Below are positions 6,175-9,570 of a DNA stretch of 9,570 nucleotides, piece after piece. The stretch is taken from contig CANIXE010000058.1 of assembly GCA_947470885.1 (NCBI GenBank), forward strand, positions 1 through 9,570. The letters run 5' to 3'. Positions within the stretch are counted from its first letter, which is position 1. The number at the start of each line of letters is the position of its first letter. Position numbers and translations under genes: made by a program. A model generated the notes under the pieces. The model was given only the letters and a program-made list of their open reading frames with translations, did not search any database and was not told the origin of the DNA. The DNA is from Planctomycetota bacterium (GTDB lineage: Bacteria > Planctomycetota > UBA11346).

Positions 6175-6284
6175 GGGAGCGCCGGCCACCAGGCCGGCTC
6201 GAGAAATTTTTGTTATTCTCCAATTTCAAGTGTGGGAACGGTTCCCAGTTCCCCCCAGCCGGGCTGGTGCCCGGCGCTCCCAGG
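6175..6284. repeat. REPIN-like element, copy 2
   Basis: Same layout as copy 1, displaced by exactly 126 bp: forward hairpin 6175-6201, 53-nt spacer, reverse hairpin about 6256-6284. The spacer aligns without gaps to that of copy 1 but has diverged substantially. The hairpin arms are better kept, and the last hairpin has a C/G pair swapped on both arms relative to the others. It ends 2 nt before the stop codon of the amidotransferase gene (6287), so it may act as the 3' border of that operon. Confidence 0.8.
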
Positions 6285-6286
6285 GA

Positions 6287-7027
6287 TCAGGCCTGCAAGC
6301 ACGCCCGCAAGATATTCCCCAACAACCGATCCCCCTGGATCCGGTGCCGGGGCATCAGCCGTTTCGTGTCGTCGAGAATCCGCTGGGCCAGGCCGGGACC
6401 GCCGGCGCCCAGGACGTAGGCCGCATCCGTCGCCACCCAGTGGGGGATGGCCTCGGCGGTGATTTCCACGTGAAATTGCAGACCCCAGGCCCGCTGGCCA
6501 ATGCGGAACAGCTGGTTGGGGCAGGCCAGGGTGGAACCCAGGAGGACCGCCCCCGGGGGCAGGGTGAAGGTGTCGCCGTGCCACATCAGGACGGGTTCCG
6601 CGGGATCCAGACCCGCCAGCACCGGTTCGCTGGTGGCATCCGCGAGGAAATGGATGGCGCCCCAGCCGACCTCCCGCAGGCGCACCGGCGGCTCGCCGAC
6701 CTCTAAGGGATGCACCCGGCCGCCCCCGGCGTGGGCCAACAACTGGGCCCCCAGGCAGACGCCGATGATCGGGGTGTTGTTCGCCAAGCAGCGCTGGATC
6801 AGGGTGATTTCCGGGGTCAGGAACGGATACCGGGAATCGTCCCGATCTTCTACGCCCATCATCCCCCCCATCACCAGAAGCAGATCCCCTGGGGGGATAG
6901 ATCCAGGAACGGGGACGCCGTTCCCCACCAAATACTGTCGAATCTCCAGGCCCAGGCCCCGGGCCACATCCGCGATCCGGGCCGGGCCTTCATGCTCGGC
7001 GTGGACAAGGGCGTGGAGGACAGGCAT
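6287..7027 (-). CDS. Class I glutamine amidotransferase (GMP synthase-like GATase1 domain)
   Basis: A stand-alone triad glutamine amidotransferase of 246 aa, predicted to hydrolyse glutamine or a gamma-glutamyl compound. The nucleophile is C91 in GVCLGAQLLA; H186 and E188 in WGLQFHVEIT complete the triad; MGGMMG near 53-58 forms the oxyanion strand region. It resembles the GuaA-like amidotransferase subgroup rather than full GMP synthase, as there is no synthetase domain. The physiological substrate cannot be read from sequence. The start at 7027 has AAGGA 7 nt upstream, and the gene begins 12 nt after the DUF4202 stop. It is last in the leftward operon with purD, but a role in purine synthesis is only a guess from neighbourhood. 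A repeat hairpin immediately follows its stop. Confidence 0.9.
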   Translation of the reverse strand: MPVLHALVHAEHEGPARIADVARGLGLEIRQYLVGNGVPVPGSIPPGDLLLVMGGMMGVEDRDDSRYPFLTPEITLIQRCLANNTPIIGVCLGAQLLAHAGGGRVHPLEVGEPPVRLREVGWGAIHFLADATSEPVLAGLDPAEPVLMWHGDTFTLPPGAVLLGSTLACPNQLFRIGQRAWGLQFHVEITAEAIPHWVATDAAYVLGAGGPGLAQRILDDTKRLMPRHRIQGDRLLGNILRACLQA

Positions 7028-7039
7028 GGGGCATTCCTT

Positions 7040-7630
7040 TCAGGTCGTGGAGCCCAGGGCCTCCCGGACGAGGGCGGCGATGCCTTCGGGCAGGGGCAGG
7101 GCGAGGGCCAGGGCGTGGCCAGCGGGGCTCATCTTCGTCCAGGTCTTGCGCAGGATATCGATGAACTTCTGCCGGGGGTAGTCGGCGTGGGTGGTGGCGA
7201 AACCAGCGATCTCGTTCTCCAGGAACACCAGGCAGGCGGCGTCCTCCAGGGCCTGACTGCCCGGGTCTTTCTTCAGGTCCTGCTTGGCGACCCAGCGGAA
7301 CACGTCGTCGGCTTCGGCGGCGTCCACCCCGGCAGCCAGCAGGAGTTCCTTGGCTCGGCCCGCCTGCTTGGTGTACAGGCCGGTCCGCCATTTGTAGTAG
7401 CCGGGCTTGTCCATCGGATAGGCATTCCGGGGCACGCTCCAGCGTTCCAGGTGCTGGCAGCGGGCGGCCAGGCGCAGGAGTTCCGGGGCCTGGGGATCCA
7501 GGCGGAGGATCCAGCGTTCCATGCTGTCGGCGTAGCCCAGTTCCGCGGGCTGGCCGGCGGCATCCCGGACGGGATCGGCGCGGTGGGCGTCGTCGATCAG
7601 GCGGCGGGCCCGGGCGTAGGGGGTGGTCAT
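7040..7630 (-). CDS. DUF4202 family protein
   Basis: A 196-aa protein recognisable as DUF4202 from its conserved run: LRLAARCQHLERWSVPR (52-68), YPMDKPGYYKWRT (71-83), KKDPGSQALEDAACLVFLE (120-138) and IDILRKTWTKMSPAGHALAL (157-176). Probably cytoplasmic and helical; no signal peptide or membrane segment is seen. To my knowledge no biochemical function is established for the family. From memory, many members have a histidine after the WRT motif (WRT-L--FHA) where this protein has KQA (88-90); this may mark a subfamily and should be checked in an alignment. The gene starts 14 nt after the phosphatase stop and ends 12 nt before the amidotransferase, so all three are probably cotranscribed. Confidence 0.88.
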   Translation of the reverse strand: MTTPYARARRLIDDAHRADPVRDAAGQPAELGYADSMERWILRLDPQAPELLRLAARCQHLERWSVPRNAYPMDKPGYYKWRTGLYTKQAGRAKELLLAAGVDAAEADDVFRWVAKQDLKKDPGSQALEDAACLVFLENEIAGFATTHADYPRQKFIDILRKTWTKMSPAGHALALALPLPEGIAALVREALGSTT

Positions 7631-7644
7631 GGGGCCTCGGGGAT

Positions 7645-8088
7645 TCAGGGGGGTGGCGGCAGCAGGGCGAGCAGGGCCGGGCAGGCGGCTTCCAGGGCCA
7701 GGGCGCAGGCTTCGTAGTCCGCGTCATCGCCGCCGAACGGATCGGGGATGCCCCCGCCCTCGGCATTGACCACGGCGAGGTGCTGGGCGGGAACGCCGGC
7801 GGCCCGGATCGCCGCCGCATGACGGGTGGACATGCACCAGATCCAGGCGTAGTCCGTCAGATCCAGGCGAAAGGCGTTCTGGCTGCGGTGGGCTTCCGCC
7901 GACAGATCCCGGCGCTGGAGGGCCCGGCGGGTGCCGACGCTGGCGGGGTCCCCGGTGGCCGCCCCGGTGCCGGCGCTGTCCACCTGCACGTCCGTCCGCC
8001 CGGCGGCCGCCAGCTCCCGGCGCAGCAGGGCGGCCAGCAGCGGCGAGCGGCAGGTGTTGCCGGTGCAGACGACGAGGACCTTGGTCAT
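7645..8088 (-). CDS. Low-molecular-weight protein phosphatase, YwlE-like (predicted protein-arginine phosphatase)
   Basis: A 147-aa LMW-PTP fold enzyme acting through a phosphocysteine intermediate. The P-loop CTGNTCRS has nucleophile C8, R14 and S15; the general acid is D116 in DPFGG. Two features separate it from tyrosine-specific relatives, which have CxGNICRS and DPYY: T12 matches Thr11 of Bacillus YwlE, the residue known to confer arginine specificity, and DPFGG matches YwlE. It is therefore more likely a phosphoarginine phosphatase than a tyrosine phosphatase or arsenate reductase, though specificity is inference. Its kinase partner (McsB type) is not in the window. It starts 6 nt after the purD stop, and that stop overlaps a TGAGGG ribosome binding site, so translation is probably coupled. 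The C-terminus ends in four prolines. Confidence 0.9.
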   Translation of the reverse strand: MTKVLVVCTGNTCRSPLLAALLRRELAAAGRTDVQVDSAGTGAATGDPASVGTRRALQRRDLSAEAHRSQNAFRLDLTDYAWIWCMSTRHAAAIRAAGVPAQHLAVVNAEGGGIPDPFGGDDADYEACALALEAACPALLALLPPPP

Positions 8089-8094
8089 GTGCCC

Positions 8095-9375
8095 TCAGGC
8101 TTTGCGGGCTTCCCGGCGTTTGCCGATGTCCGAACGGTATTGCTTGCCATCGAAGTGGATCGCATCGCAGGCGGCGTAGGCCACGGTGCGGGCGGCGTCC
8201 AGGTTGCCCGCCCGGGCGCAAACCGACAGCACCCGGCCGCCGGCGGTGACCAGCTTGCCGTCTTTTTCCGCGGTGCCCGCGTGGAACACGACGGCCCCCA
8301 GGTGGGTGGCCCGGTCCAGGCCGGCGATGGGCAGGCCGTTGACGACCTCGCCGGGGTAGCCGCCGCTGGCCATGGTCACGCAGACCGCGGTGTCCGGTAG
8401 CCATTCCAGCTCGGTCTTGTCCAGGGTGCCGTTCAGGCAGGCCTCGATCACCGTCACCAGATCGGTCTTCAGCCGGAGCATCAGGGACTGGCATTCCGGG
8501 TCGCCGAAGCGCACGTTGTATTCTAACACCTTGGGGCCGGTGTCGGTGAGCATCAGGCCGATGAACAGGATGCCCACGTAGGGCCGGCGTTCTTTCATCA
8601 GCCCGGCGATGGTGGGGTAGACGATCCGGCGCACCAGTTCGTCTTCATCCCGCAGCTTCATCAGGCCGGGGACCGGGCTGAAGGTGCCCATGCCGCCGGT
8701 CATTGGACCTTCGTCGCCGTCCCGGATCTGTTTATGGTCCTGGACGTAATCCAAGAGGACGGCATTGCGCCCGTCGCATAGGGCGAAGACGCTGATTTCC
8801 TCGCCTTTCAAGACTTCTTCGATGACCACGTGGGAACCGGCCTCCCGGCCGAATTCGAACTTCTCCATCATCCGCACCACGGCGTCGTGGGCCTCGGCGG
8901 CGTTCTTGGCCACGGTGACGCCCTTGCCGGCGGCCAGGCCATCGCACTTCACCACACAGGGGCCGTCGATCTCGTCGATGTGGGCGTGGGCTTCTTCCGC
9001 CTTGTTGAACAGCTTGAACTGGGCGGTGGGAATGTTGTGTCGGCGCAGGAACTCCTTCATCTCCACCTTGGAGCCTTCGAGCTTGCTGGCGTTCTTCGAC
9101 GGGCCGAAGCAGCGCAGGCCCTTGGCCTGGAAAGCATCGACGATCCCCGCCACCAGGGGCAGTTCGGGGCCGACCACGGTCAGGTCGATTTTTTCAGCAA
9201 GGGCGAAGGCCAGCAGGCCCTCGATGTCGGTGGCCTTGATGGGCACATTGCGGCCCAGGGTGGCGGTGCCGGGATTGCCCGGGGCCAGGAACAGTTCCGT
9301 GCATTTCGGGGACTGTTTGATCTTCCATGCCAGGGCGTGCTCACGCCCGCCGCCACCGATGACCAGGATACGCAT
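8095..9375 (-). CDS. purD: Phosphoribosylamine--glycine ligase (GAR synthetase)
   Basis: Second step of de novo purine synthesis: ATP-dependent joining of glycine to phosphoribosylamine. The 426-aa length is normal. An N-terminal domain (1-100) opens MRILVIGGGGREHALAW and has APGNPGT (31-37). An ATP-grasp region follows, with KCDGLAAGKGV (143-153), VIEEVLKGEEISV (184-196), DGDEGPMTGGMG (219-230) and the metal-binding NVRFGDPE (287-294). The C-terminal domain (about 325-426) includes MASGGYPG (335-342). The frame continues upstream to 9426, but the ATG at 9375 gives the family N-terminus and has GGAG 9 nt before it. First gene of the visible operon. Its promoter must lie in the 57 nt before the hairpin array, within the array, or outside the window; I saw no convincing one. 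No purine riboswitch is visible. Confidence 0.97.
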   Translation of the reverse strand: MRILVIGGGGREHALAWKIKQSPKCTELFLAPGNPGTATLGRNVPIKATDIEGLLAFALAEKIDLTVVGPELPLVAGIVDAFQAKGLRCFGPSKNASKLEGSKVEMKEFLRRHNIPTAQFKLFNKAEEAHAHIDEIDGPCVVKCDGLAAGKGVTVAKNAAEAHDAVVRMMEKFEFGREAGSHVVIEEVLKGEEISVFALCDGRNAVLLDYVQDHKQIRDGDEGPMTGGMGTFSPVPGLMKLRDEDELVRRIVYPTIAGLMKERRPYVGILFIGLMLTDTGPKVLEYNVRFGDPECQSLMLRLKTDLVTVIEACLNGTLDKTELEWLPDTAVCVTMASGGYPGEVVNGLPIAGLDRATHLGAVVFHAGTAEKDGKLVTAGGRVLSVCARAGNLDAARTVAYAACDAIHFDGKQYRSDIGKRREARKA

Positions 9376-9418
9376 ATGTGAAAGCTCCAAGAGGGCGGGA
9401 GTCTGGCGCGCTGAACCA

Positions 9419-9434
9419 GGGCGCAACCGCGCCC
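9419..9434. other. Small hairpin at the border of the purD leader and repeat array
   Basis: GGGCGC (9419-9424) and GCGCCC (9429-9434) form a 6-bp stem with an AACC loop, overlapping the first two bases of the repeat array. It lies about 44 nt before the purD start. Its function is unknown and it may simply reflect high GC. Confidence 0.35.
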
Positions 9435-9570
9435 CGGGAGCGCCGGCGCCCTCGCCGGCTCGTCATCCATCGATATGGGTGTTCCCGGGAGCGCCGGCGC
9501 CCTCGCCGGCTCGTCATCCATTGATATTGGTGTTCCCGGGAGCGCCGGCGCCCTCGCCGGCTCGTCATCC
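9433..9570. repeat. Tandem 51-bp hairpin array upstream of purD, running off the right edge
   Basis: Three direct copies with an exact 51-bp period (unit starts at 9433, 9484, 9535; the third is cut by the window end). Each has an identical 36-bp block, beginning CCCGGGAGCGCCGGCG and ending GCTCGTCATCC, followed by a 15-bp linker differing at two positions between the first two copies (ATCGATATGGGTGTT, ATTGATATTGGTGTT). The block contains the same imperfect GAGC-CCGG hairpin found at 6049-6284, with an inner stem pair changed on both arms. In the first copy CATCCAT-CGAT-ATGGGTG forms a second weak hairpin. Confidence 0.9.

Noticed and set aside
5942..6706. Plus-strand frame of 254 codons after pnp
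   Set aside because: It runs through the terminator, both repeat elements and then antisense to the amidotransferase gene, with no family resemblance.
9341..9568. Minus-strand frame encoding a 17-residue arginine-rich tandem repeat
   Set aside because: It is open only because the 51-bp repeat period is a multiple of three; it overlaps the purD start, and the DNA is better explained as hairpins.
9433..9570. CRISPR array (36-bp identical repeats)
   Set aside because: The spacers are only 15 bp and nearly identical to each other, the repeat is a strong GC hairpin family found elsewhere in the window, and no cas genes are present.

Overview
The window is strongly GC-rich bacterial chromosome and is almost entirely housekeeping. 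Organism assignment is inference. A GC-rich genome, a secreted protein carrying motifs like the secretin/STN-type short domains common in Planctomycetota and Verrucomicrobiota, a DUF4202 protein, and scattered GC-rich hairpin repeats between genes together suggest a member of the PVC superphylum. No rRNA is present to confirm this.

Left part (1-2746, minus strand). A leftward cluster runs greA, pheA and a secreted unknown protein that leaves the window at base 1. greA and pheA are only 8 nt apart and probably cotranscribed. greA encodes a transcript-cleavage factor. pheA encodes a fused chorismate mutase/prephenate dehydratase with a C-terminal ACT domain, the committed step to phenylalanine. 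The unknown protein follows after a 104-nt gap with its own strong ribosome binding site, and is not detected by a plus-strand reading.

Middle (2747-5933). A 357-nt divergent intergenic region separates greA from the rightward rpsO-pnp pair. On the greA side it holds an intrinsic terminator just 48 nt before the greA start, implying an attenuated leader or a separate small RNA. rpsO (ribosomal protein S15) ends in a textbook terminator. A structured leader then precedes pnp (polynucleotide phosphorylase), whose C-terminus is a low-complexity RGG-rich tail.

Convergent intergenic region (5934-6286). A 16-bp perfect terminator hairpin follows pnp. Next come two tandem copies, exactly 126 bp apart, of a REPIN-like element: two imperfect GC-rich hairpins in inverted orientation around a 53-nt spacer.

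Right part (6287-9375, minus strand). A tight leftward operon runs purD, a low-molecular-weight protein phosphatase with the YwlE-type arginine-phosphatase signature, a DUF4202 protein, and a class I glutamine amidotransferase. Gaps are 6, 14 and 12 nt. Upstream of purD, and running off the right edge, the same hairpin family appears as a direct tandem array with a 51-bp period.

No defence, CRISPR, phage or transposase genes are visible. The least explained material is the hairpin repeat family (seven copies in two architectures with compensatory stem changes) and the terminator in the greA leader.
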